From the NCBI GenBank assembly GCA_935421135.1, contig OW285189.1, positions 21,764,298-21,828,297 of the forward strand: a stretch of DNA of 64,000 nucleotides, in the 5' to 3' direction. A program made the position numbers and the translations under genes. Numbering within the stretch: position 1 is the stretch's first letter; the number at the start of each line of letters is the position of its first letter. Positions 36,901-49,200 of this stretch are shown here, piece by piece. The notes under the pieces are model-generated. The model did not search any database, was not told the origin of the DNA, and saw only the letters and a list, made by a program, of their open reading frames with translations. The stretch is from Bugulina stolonifera. Its lineage: Eukaryota > Bryozoa > Gymnolaemata > Cheilostomatida > Bugulidae.

Positions 36901-38816
36901 GACAACTCCAAAGTATTGAAATTACATCAATTATACACTTCTACATGGCATAATCCCACATGCATCCAAAATCTCAACGATGCTGCATAATCTCATCTAA
37001 TGTACATGTACATCTAACGCTTTACATTGACAACATAACTACACCAACCAAATATGAGTAGAACGATATTCCCGATCTTATTAGCATTGAGGAATCAGAT
37101 ACCATGCTGAGTTTCAATAACTCCTCCAAATGGAATGTTCAGGACAAATATCTTAGATATACAGCTGACATACAATGTACATAGCTAGATTAGTAGTTGA
37201 CATACTGGAACATGCTTAAATCAGCTGCCAATTTTAGGAATACCACTTACAAGGTTGTATTTATGAGTGTATTTCCACAGCTACTACATAACCGTACGCA
37301 AGCATCATACGTATATAACTGACCTGGTTCTTGTATATACTGTGCAATGGTCTCAGCATAGACCATGGCATAAGTCTGTAGCTAGTATCCACCCTAGTGT
37401 TCAGTTGGCATTGGTTACGAAATACCAAACATGGGTGAGCCACCAATCGTTGTGTAAATGCACTAAAATAGAAAAGAAACATCAAATTAAAACAGTACAT
37501 GCATAGCACGTTGTGAAATATATACATACAGATACACATTATACATACGTGTACATATTATATTTATTCAAAAACCACCATCCTTGTTGTTAGATTAACC
37601 TGTTGAACCATATTTCCAAAAACATATAAATAAATCCTGATTGAATATAATATTGTAGTAGAAAAGAACGTCATATTCAATACAAACCTAAAAGCATGGA
37701 AGGACAAGTTTCCAAATAACAATATGTATCTATCATCATCAGGACCAGGATTACGAACTACAAATAAGAAAATGAATGCGACTGTATAAGACAGATACAA
37801 GCGACAGAGTGACTAGAAATATCTCTTGCAGTCTAATTGACCCTTATTGAACTCATGGTTATAGTCAGACTTGGGAGCAATGACTGAGGATTGGTAGTCG
37901 ATGACCTACTTATTGAGTATGAAATGTGTTGCAGTCTTTACTATTACTTACCAATATTGAATACATGTCTAATTATGTTCATACATGTATACCTTGGTGA
38001 AAACCCAATTAATTGTTTGGCCCATGCTTTGTTAATTTAGACAACTTGCAGCTGACAACATAGCCTCTAAATGACATCAAAAACTTTGGTTTAAGTGAAA
38101 AAAAATGTGTTGGTATATTATAATGAACCGTGGAGAGACAAACTACCCTAAAAGCAGATACATTTTGCGAGTTTCAACTTTTGCGAATTTCGCGAGTGAC
38201 AAACTCGCAAATAATTTCCATCGCTATTAATATCTGCTTTCAAACTGATTTAAATAATTTCTGGTTTAAACAGACCATACATGCAGCTATATAGCTATAT
38301 GATACATAATTGACTATTTTACAAAGCAGCAAGTATTTGTTATAACATAATTGCTAAGTAGCCTAGAGTAGGAGCTTAATCAGAGGATTTTTTAACAAGC
38401 TGTGGTAATTACTTTACCTCACAGGTGGGCTTACTGCACTATATAGGAGTCAGCTGTAGTTTTGTACTGTATGTAAGTGGGGTTTAAATCTGAGTAAACA
38501 TAGAGCTTAGCTAAGCTTGGTTTTAATGCTGAAATATGCTTAAACATCAATTTTGGGACTCAAACAAATTTCGCGATAGGCCAAACTCGCTAAATATTTC
38601 TATCGCAAATTGCGAAACTTTCTTCCGCGAAATATTTCTGCTTTTAGGGTACTTACATATATTCTCAGTGCTAGGATGAGTGTGCGGCATGTCAAAAGAA
38701 CTATCACCATCTGTAGTCAAGTTTAATGGCCTCACATTCCGCCTGTGTGGGCCATTGAACCCCTCGTCAGCTGACACCGAGCTGTTAAAGCTAGAATCGG
38801 CTGCCTCCGATGACAT
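33910..38816 (-). CDS. SLC25A46: Solute carrier family 25 member 46, 423 aa, ten exons
   Basis: Exons: 38657-38816, 37688-37757, 37324-37462, 36666-36766, 36365-36488, 36059-36147, 35453-35600, 34939-35104, 34197-34327 and 33910-34053; 1272 nt in phase. The human protein has 418 residues. SLC25A46 is an outer-mitochondrial-membrane relative of yeast Ugo1 that works with fusion and cristae (MICOS/OPA1) machinery and lipid transfer rather than as an ordinary carrier. Matching blocks: RLVAHPCLVFRNQCQLN (human VLAHPCIVLRRQCQVN), ALWKGVHNDMMI, DIFFYPLSTITGRL followed by ILQGTRTIIDD (human DVILYPLETVLHRL then IQGTRTIID), and EEGVSGLYKGLGALIMQYTV (human [20 protein letters not shown]). The N-terminal ~75 residues are disordered and Ser-rich, as in the family. 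A MITE abuts the donor of exon 1, and a minisatellite nearly abuts the donor of exon 8. Confidence 0.95.
34770..34926. repeat. Minisatellite of GTAGTACATA-type units
   Basis: About a dozen variable units of 10-16 bp, all containing GTAGTACAT, run without a break. The array ends about 12 bp from the splice donor of SLC25A46 exon 8 (donor at 34938). Long open frames across it are a by-product of the repeat. Confidence 0.85.
38146..38649. mobile_element. MITE with CCCTAAAAGCAGA ends, TA target site, abutting a splice donor
   Basis: The left end CCCTAAAAGCAGATA (from 38146) is matched by the reverse-complemented right end CCCTAAAAGCAGAAA (to 38649). TA lies at both flanks (38144-38145 and 38650-38651). 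The interior repeats GCGAAATTTCGCGA-like words near both ends. No coding capacity. The right TA is part of the donor of SLC25A46 exon 1 (GTAAGTA read leftward from 38656). Confidence 0.8.
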
Positions 38817-40286
38817 TACTTAAGAGCTAGTTATCTGCAAATTAAATTGAATCTTTAGCCTATATAATATATATTAAAATAGCTATTTAGTCTCCACGAC
38901 ACTCAACATCAGCCAAAAGAAGTATTTACCACTCTAGTTTCCTGTCACGAACAATTCGTGAAATGAGATGAGAAACCCGAACCGACCTCCAATCCTAAAC
39001 AGTGATACTATACAGTAATACTATGCAGTAATAGGCCTACTATACAGTAAAAATTGCAGACCCCTAATTCAAAAATAGTTAAAACTAGAGGCTCCTTATA
39101 GATTTAAATGAAACTGCTGGCGGAGTCCTACCTCATCTGAGGTAAACTTCTGAGACACTCTAGCAATGTTATACATATTATATTAATATATTATTTATTT
39201 GGATTATCATTATCATCAACCAACATATATGAACATCAGATCATGACCCAGAGGTGATGAAATAATGACGATATGTAATAAAATCCTTATGATCATCATT
39301 TCGGAATGATAATTATTTAAAACTAATAACTCAAATTGAAGCTCAATAGTTCTAAATTGTGAATATACACATGTGAAGTAGTTTCCTTAATGCTTTAACT
39401 ACATACTTGAATAAAAAATTAATTATTATAATTAATAGCCTTTTCTTCAGAAAATTTACCGGACGCATAAAAAGAATGGATAAAGTTGAATCGCTGAAGT
39501 GTAACATTCCCTGTTGGATGATGAAACAACTCCAACATTTCTCGCAGTCGCTTTGCATAGCATAGATCCAAGCAAGGTTTCTATGAACTATGATAATAAA
39601 TACTGTGTCTAAAATTATTCATTGATTTTAGATTCAAAGGTTCAGAGGTTGCCTTTTACCAAGCCAAAGAGTATGCATTCTTTTGAGTAGGAGAAAATCA
39701 AACTGAGAGTCAACAACTCAAGTACATTATGTACATGTATAATAAATAGCTTAGTAGTACTCATGATCTCCAGTCCCAGATAAACAAATTGCTGAGCAGT
39801 TAGTTTTTAAAAACCTTTTTAACATATATAATACATTTTGATTCAAAACAAAATTTCATGAGCATTTGTCACCTTAAATTGCATACAAAAGAGTCTTCAA
39901 ATTGACAAAAAAGTACTTTTTACTTGGCTACAACAACAAAATTAAACAGTTCAATTCACCAACATATACAATAACTATTAGGATAAAAAAAACTATAGAA
40001 ATACAAAACAATAATCATAGAAATGCTGTCTAATAAACAACATATTCGGAATTTTATGTGATTGATATGCTTAGATTTCTACAAAAATAGTGAATATATT
40101 ATAGAAATATCGTCTGCACTTATCAAAATAAAGTTTACAAGTACAGTACATGCACGTCTATATAATTATAAAGTGTACCATGGTACTATTATTAGTATAA
40201 TAATACTGTCACTACACAAAATACAAAGTTTTGGCCAAACTAAATACAAGGAGAGATAACCAAACTACAATGTTTATATCATCATA
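38817..40286. other. Intergenic region between SLC25A46 and RASSF
   Basis: About 1.5 kb of AT-rich DNA, expected to hold the SLC25A46 promoter and the RASSF 3' untranslated region. I saw no gene, transposon or clear motif. Confidence 0.5.
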
Positions 40287-43200
40287 TTATAGATACGTCT
40301 CCTGAGTTAACTGTTTCTCTGACATCAATATAGTGATGCGTTTTCGAAGCCGTCCATATCTGCAATAAATAGCACCTTGTTATAACAATTACATATTATG
40401 TTAGAAACCGCAGTCTCTCACATAGTATACCTGTGTAGTCATTAATAGTCAACGAAGTAGTGAAATGCAAAATTCTGATAGTAAAAATAACCAGTTTGTG
40501 CACTGGTAAATTCTACATAAATATGTACATGTATGTGTATTTATCTTTACTCCACAACTGACAGTAACCAGTAACTCAAAATATCTAGTTTATTGCTTTG
40601 GATTGTTTTTTCACAACATCGAGAATAACCATTAACAACTAAATTGAAATTTATTTCATTGAAGTTATCTTCTCTCACATGCATAGAATAGAATGAGAGA
40701 GGACAATCCCTAACCCTAAGGTCATTATATTGTTTCACACAGTCAACACCAATACAACTATAATAAATTATAGAATTTAATAATAATACAACATTACTTA
40801 ATATAGATATATGATATAATACAATATAATTTATTGAAATACCACGTATGTCATGGAGAAGGAAGTACTAGATAATTATGTATTTACTTTTCCTTGACTT
40901 TCTCTATTGCAACTGCCTGTTCATTGTTGAACATGTTTAGAAATCCGATCAACATTGGTTCAGGAAGACATAGGAAACCTGCCAACTATAAACAAAAAAT
41001 AACAAATTACTAAAATGGTAGAAAGTTACTAATGATGGACAAACATAATACACAACTTTATTAAATGCATTCATGTAGAACGTATTGATTAAAACATTAT
41101 TTGAAACTGGATTGCATTATCAAAAGGTGATGTAGTTAGAATTACAAACGCACATTGATAAACATAGACATGCAAATGTATACTCAACCCCTGTGAATAA
41201 GGGGGGACCTAAGCTTGGTCAAGTTAGAAGTAAATTGGCCAGGTGGGAGGTACCCGACCTGTATGTATAGCCTACTTACATAGTAATTTATTTTATACTG
41301 TGATGTTACTGCAGCATATGGGAGAGAATAACTAAATGCAGTTTGAACCCATCTAGGCAGGCACTGTATTTCCATTCCAACTGAATGTCTTAATAATTTA
41401 CAGCAATGCTACAGTAAAAACTGGGCCACACAGAAAGTTAGACAAAATGTGAGGATTCGATTGGATGAGTGCAAAGTAGACGCATTCACTCAAACACTTG
41501 ACAAGAAGCTGCGACCATGTAGCCCAGCCTTTATACTGCACTATTGTCCCCAAAACTGCGATAGAAGCCTTAGTACAAACCTCATGAGGTATCTTACGCC
41601 GCATAACTACATTTTCCTCTTCTATCTCCTGTTTACTCTCTTCCTTGTCCTCCACCTCCTCTACCTTCAGAGTTGGGATCTCCTGGGAAACAGGAAGTGT
41701 ATCGACACGCCTCCAAACATCAGATATAGTAGACGATACGAGACTTCTGTCGTCTACTACAGGCACTGTCGACTCATTAGTCACCCCAGGACTGCTTGGA
41801 GACATGTGGTGAGGTTTATCCATGAGAAATATTCTGGCTGACGGGTCGACCAGCATCACTCTCTCAGTTAATGGATATTCATTGTCACTTAGAGGCCACA
41901 TTTCTATAATAGAAATTTATGCACACCATCAACAAACTCATTTGTACAGCTGTATGTATATTACAATAATGACATCTACTATAAAAAACACTGTTGACTT
42001 CAATGATAAAGTAAATACATACCTCCATTCAGTTTGACCATGTACAGGGCAAACTGGGAAGGATTGTTTTCTATTTTGAACTTATCTAACAATCTTCGGA
42101 TAACTTCGAGAGTACGAAGGTGACTTCCCACGAACACTTGAGTAACGCTACCAAACGCAGGGGTGAAGTCGTCAGATGATCTCTATAAACATAACATAAG
42201 TAATATCATATTATAATCAACTTCATATGATTGGAGATACCGAATCATCATGCATGTAAATAGACCTATGCACATTGCATGTAAACACTTCAGGCCTGGA
42301 AACAACATGGCCGATGCTAGTATATTATTTGTCGGTGAAATGCTATGTTAAATTCTGTGTCTTAGCATTTTGAGACAACACACAGTCATATTGTAATTTG
42401 GCACAGATTGAGCAGAAATTAAAACAAGATAAATTTAATTATATTATAACTAGGCATGCGATAGAGATGAGGAAAGTGTAGGCATACGAGTAGTGAAATG
42501 CTACATTATCCAAGTCAACTATTAGAGTGAACTTGGTCCCTTATTGTGGTATATCAAATTATTAGATCAACAGATAGTGCTGAATGGTGCATTATATAAT
42601 TGGAACAAAATGACCTGCTAACATACATTTAATTATAGAGAGATGTACAGTGGTTTGTGAGATTTCACTTCAGCATTCAGTAAATGGTGCAACAAAATAC
42701 TATACTTATTACAGCATGTAGTTAGGAGCTGGTTGAAACCTAGATATGAGATCAACTGCAACTACTATGACTACTAAAATATACACAGTATTATAATAAT
42801 ATGTGTGCCGATTTAAGGGACAAATATTAAGTGTTAGCTGTTAACAGCCTATGAGTGAATATGACACTTGTAGACATGAAAGAGAAGGTCCCCAGTGGCA
42901 CACCTCCCTTCACTAACGCTATTAATCAAAGTAAGAGGCGCTACACCAACACCTGCAGTTCATGTCAATATGCAGCAGTGTGTGTCATATTCATCTCAGC
43001 AGGAGCCAAGTATTTTAGAGAGCTAGTATTTCCTACTAAACTCAAATGGTAATAATAAGCTGCAGTACTGACTACTGTAGTTGAATAGTTTACCTGGGTA
43101 CTTCTCGTAGGGTTAACGGAGCCTGGCTGCTAAACAGGAAACATTTAATTACGCCCACACATGGATACAAGCAGCCTGGGTTCCAAGCCCTCAAAAACAA

Positions 43201-46200
43201 GCAGCAACATGCCCTCTCAATATGTTGGAGACATATTGTTGGAGGACATATAAAGCCAGGGTTCAATAGCCCCAAAGGAAGGATAACTCCCTGTTACATG
43301 TATACCATTACCCATACAATTAGGTGTCATTAGAGTAGAGTGGTATGTTATTATACAGGTATGTATGAACACATAGGATGGGGGCACATTATTATATGCA
43401 TAGTGTATATAATTATACGTTCTGCACATCTTATGCAGTCACCTTGATATACCAAAGCACAGACTACTGTAATAATGACAGAAAATAAATTATAGTCGAG
43501 CAATAAAAGTATACCAATTTTATAGTTGCATCCTCTGATATTGATTCTAACTACAAAAACCAGATACAAACATGTATGTTCAATGCTAAAGTACACATAT
43601 GTTCCATAGCAATGTACCATATATTACTTGATTAGAATTTATGATTGATAAAGAGCAAAAACATTTCAACCTCTTTATCATAAAACAGTATAACCGTTTC
43701 CTGCTCCACGTCTACTAACAGCTGGAATTGGATATTGTGACCGGAATTTGCCGAAGTACAAAGTGAATACAATTTACTAGTCGTTACCTCATTCCTATAG
43801 TAGTGGCCATTAATGGAGCATCGACGTTTGACTTTCTGTTCCCTGATTGTGTGGAATTGCCCTCTCTTCATTTTCACCGCTAGGAGCTGCTGTGAGGATA
43901 TTTCTGGAGGAACTCCAGACGACTTGAGAGTTTGGAATGGATCTCTGGTATTACTTTGAGGCTAAATGTACAGTTGGTTTCATTATATTAATCATAAATG
44001 GTTAGAGAGGGTGTTGGATAGTGGCAATGCTTTGTAGTAGCACTAGTAATAGTAGCAGTAATGGGCTATCTATGGCACAAGTGACTAGACAATGGGTTCT
44101 CATATCTGTTCAACTTATCTACTAGTGTGGAAGTAAAACCACACAGCCCTTATCTGGCATAACAATACTGCAAGTAGTCTGGTGGTGATACTAATGAGAA
44201 GGGCATATAAACTGACAAACTGCCACATGTTTGGAAATAAAACTGATGACATGCACTTAGAATATAATCCTGTCAAACAAAACCTCCAATAGGCTCCTAG
44301 GTGACAATGCAATACCAGATTGTAATGCTAACAACACAAGTACTACATTAACTGTAATTGCAAGCTAGTATCAAGTATGGAGTGATATTTCTAAGGTAAA
44401 ACTTCACTAATCTGTATTATGTAATGCCTCAAGGCTATTAACCTATAACACTTATTAATTACATACTATGCGACATGGTCATAGAGTAATATACCTCATT
44501 GACATCTAGAGTGAAACCTTAAAAATTCAACAGCTGTTTTACCTCTTCAGATATGTAAGGAGAATAGAGGTCAGAATGGAAACTCCTAGTTTTGGCAATT
44601 CTATGGGTTCGTAGCCTAGCAGTGAATGAAGTTGTTTCATTACTGTCATCCTTCTTGAACTGGATATTGGTTTGTACTCCCCAGTGAACCCTCAGCAAAC
44701 CTTCCAGAGTAACATGTCCATCCTTCTGTAACATTTAATAGCATACTCTAACATCATATCCTCTACTAACAAACCTGCTAACTCATTATATAACACTTGT
44801 ACGTAAAATGTCAATGCTAGAACAGTTGAGTATGTATTATTTATTCAGTAGTTTCCATGCTTGAAATGTCTGAGATTTGGTCTTTCTTGGAACCAAGTGT
44901 ACATATTATACAACAAGTGTAGAAGACATATTACAGACTTGATGCTTCAGTTAAATAATCTTCATAGCACACGGCCAGTATCTCATATAACTTCTTATAT
45001 AATAAAAATTTCAGAGTAATAACACTGTCCAAAGTGCAGAGATCATACACATACAGCATAAATATCTATATAATTATCGCTACTAGCATCTTATCACTTG
45101 TAGAATTGTCAAAATTATTAGTTTACAAATTTCCAACACACCTCCTCTACCACACATGCACATACATACATGTACATGTACATCATAGTGTGGGTGATAG
45201 GAGACACCCTGTTATGATTAGTGAAGGTGATGGATGCTATATTTGCTACCTACTCACTACGTACTGGCTACCTGCTCCTTACATACTGGCTAGCTGCTGA
45301 CTACCTACTCACCACATACTGGCTACCTGCTGACTACCTACTCACTACCTACTGACTCCTTGGTGACTACCTACTGACTCCTTGGTGACTACCTACTGAC
45401 TCCTTGGTGACTACCTACTCACTACCTGGTGACTACCTATTGACAACTGAGCACCAAGTCATGTACATGTTTGTCCAATAGCCCATACAGTAATTTCACA
45501 CTCACGTACCTCTATTAGAGATATAAAATTCTGGGGATGTACATCGTTGTGTATTTTCAGCTTTTGTTCCATCTCTTTGCTATAAGTATCAGAGACACAT
45601 TACATTGATTATATGATACGGAGGATACCCAACCATCCTACAAAATTATTATCTTGCCAGAATGTTATCTGGCAACAAATATACCACAAGCGTTGCACAA
45701 TTTAACAATTTAAAAACTGATGGAAAATTAATAGACCAATGTAGGAAGTGTTTTGAATTAATAATTAGCCAGATTCACTGAAGAAACTGAAGGAATAGAC
45801 AGTAATATATTTCAGAGGATGAAATGGGGTTGAATCTTGTATCTTAGAAGATGTAATAATACAACTGAATAATGACTACAACTAACGATGGGCTACATCT
45901 ACATATCTCAGAGCAAGCGTCAACAGGGTACAGACTGTAGAGCAGACTTAGCATATCTAGTTATTATCACTGATTACTAATTTAGATGCGCTCCGGATAA
46001 CATGCCGAGTATTACACAAGAAATGTAGTGAAGATTCTATATCAGAGGCCTGCTTGTACGATATCTGATACAAGTAGGACTACTTAAACTGTACATATAA
46101 CCATGAGTGTGGGTGGCTAACAACTGTAATACATAATCTATCACAAGAATGTACAATAATTCATATAATCTATCCACCCACTTCAAACAGTCCATATAAC

Positions 46201-49200
46201 ACGAAATCAAGATTTTAATACCTGCACCATAAACAGAATATACATGTGTTTGAGAGCTTAGCCTGCGCCCGAATATAAGCTTCTTATACCCTATATATAT
46301 CTCTCTCTATATTTCATACTTGATTTACTGAGTATAACACCATTTGGACATTTCTTGACCCAACATGTGGAACTACCCGATGGTTATGATCAATCTACCA
46401 AACTATTACACTCTACAATCTCATACAATCTGAATTGTGATAAAAAAATAACCCAAAACTCGGTGTTGATTAATTATACAAATATGTACGGCATTTGAAT
46501 TTGAATCAACTTTTTGTTGTGAATCCATATTTATAATCTGTCACCTTAAATTCCCATGACAACATGGAGGAGAACAACACACTAAGTACCCTAGTGGAGA
46601 CATACTTACAGCTGTATCTCATTGATCTTAGGTGATCGGCCATCAATCCTAGGGGAACTCATACTTATGTTCTTTTCATTTTGATTGGCCGTAACTGGGA
46701 GTGTACTTGGAGCTGAGATGAGCTTATCTTTACGATCTGCTTTAGGACTGTAACTATGTGACTCTACTTGAGAACCAAAGCCATAAAGTTTAGGACCGAA
46801 TATGGACTTATAGCAAGGTATCTCACAGTACGGAACACCTTTATGCTGCAAAATATATTATATTACATCATTAACAGGCAAACATGAAAATACACCATCA
46901 ATATACAAAGAGTACCTAGCAATAGGGTAGAATTACGTTATTTGAGACAATAATCTCAACATGACGTATTCTTATGCTGTTGTAGATTTACTCTAGCTTG
47001 GACACCAGACCTGACTTCTCATCTACATTTATCAAAAGGCTGGAAGAGAGGGATGCAGTTGACTGTCTAAGCTGGAAAGCCATGACCAGAAATGTCGAAT
47101 CTGCTTGAAGTAGGAAAAGACAAGGAAAGAAGAAGAGCTACATTCATCTAAAGGCCCATTTATTACTTTGGAGGGCTTGAAACGCAGGCTACATAATATA
47201 CCATTTAGTCATTGCACAGAAAGAAGTAAGTTACCAAGATGTAGTAATTGAAATACAGACACGCCTGACAAATAACTACCGACTAAAGTCTACAGCGCAA
47301 AGTTGAGTCTTCATACATGTACCAAGCGGCTGAATAGAGATTTGTGTTGGAGACATATACAATCAGAGGTCCTAGTACAGTGGAGAGATACTTTGCAGAC
47401 ATCATTGCTGACCAATTTGATGTTGAAAGTATTGAACGATAACCTAGTGCATTCACCAGTCTCAAGCTCCTTGACACTGTACCAGCATAATCATGTCGAA
47501 AACCCAGACAGAAGAAATTGTACATATTATTGACTTGAAGGACTGTGTGTAAAGAACCTATCGTTCCCAGCAAAGCAATGAGAATATTTATCCACCTATT
47601 CAATCCTTCATAATAAATTTGTAGTTATTTTTAATTTCAGGACCCAGCACTCAGTCGTATCCTAAGCCAGTAACCAAATATTACACGCTCTTCTACTTTT
47701 AAAACTGTTCTAGCATGAAAATCTAATAACAAAACATCTTTAGAATAGCTAAGGTTACATCAATTCGAGCTATCAACTGTCGAACATTACTTACATTGCA
47801 GTAATGTCATATCCTATTACTATTATTATACTATCCCCTGCATATGATTGTCCTATGTGTATGATAACAAGTAAACCATTCTCCTCACAACTACAGAGCT
47901 ATAATGGAAACTATCTACAATTATTTATTAATGCCTATACGGTGATTTTGTCTTTGAAAAAGTTGGAAGTCAAATCACACATGTTAAAAGAACTAGAGAT
48001 CAGACTGTATAGGAATGAATGCCCAGAGTAAGGCCAACATGCAGTTTGTAGATTATAAAATAGAAAGTCAGTGTACATGTACAGTTGTACATGACACACG
48101 TAGGTAAAAGAGAATGGGGACGAGGAGGTGGCAAACAGTTACCTGCTATAATTATTGCAGTCTATTATACACCTAGTTTACTAAAAAGAGAACATGAAGT
48201 TATAACTACATGTGCATAATATATACCATACACAACACTCACAACAGGCAACCAGCATAAATATCGAATAAGAATAATACATGTACATGTACCATAGTAC
48301 AGAATAATAACAGGACTATACAGTAGAAAAAAACAATTATATATATTATACAATATATACATGTACATTGCCCTATGACTCCATGAACACAACTACATGT
48401 ATCCTAGCAAGAGATAAATATGATAATCATTATCAGTTTACTAATATGTTTACTCCTCTATGACTGAAGGCAATAATATAGTAAACCTAATCATACTACA
48501 TAATATATCATATTATGTATATTGGTAGTATGCAGCTGCTATGTGCACCTAAGAGCTTGTAAAATCATATTCTATCTACCCATACAAACTACGCACATGT
48601 ACAACATGTATATTGTGGTATTATAACTGTTAACTCAAAACTTGATAGTTTGTAGCTAATCAATTAAATTATAAATTTAGGTCTTTAATTATATTAATCA
48701 CTCTGGCGATAAAGATGCTAATGAGCTGCTCTGCACCCACTTGCTGAGCAAATTTTGTTACAATAATTACCTGTATTTTAGTTTAGTTTTAAATGTGACT
48801 AGATTTATACTACGTGCTATCTTCGTAGGAGTAAGAATATAATAATAGTGAAGTATTTTAGCATGTAGGCCTATGATTTGCACAATAAGCAGCACCTCCA
48901 AGTAAGCAGCACAGAGACAGAATAAAAAGCTTCATTGCATATATTCCATTTGTGGAAACTCATCTTGGCCTACCTCAGCATGTTGGCCTGGATTTAACAC
49001 TTTTGAGCAAGCTTCACAAGTCAAACATTGTCTGTGCCAATCTTTACCTAATGAATTCTTTCTTTCGGCTGCAAAAGCGTATCAATAGCAAAGCAAAATA
49101 AAACTGGTTAGTAATGAACGAAATGCACGCGTTGCAATGTCAGTATTACTGTTAATAATCATGATAAAAATATCATCTTATATAGCCCTACAACACCAGA

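Noticed and set aside
41449..41841. 130-codon plus-strand open frame
   Set aside because: It lies opposite RASSF exon 9, whose product has a family match; the antisense frame has none.
43140..43330. Two similar blocks around GGGTTCCAAGCCC and GGGTTCAATAGCCCC, resembling tRNA B boxes
   Set aside because: No A box at the right distance and no tRNA fold, so neither a tRNA nor a SINE is called.
34770..45444. Tandem arrays considered as CRISPR-like
   Set aside because: They lack unique spacers of constant length and lie in introns of animal genes.
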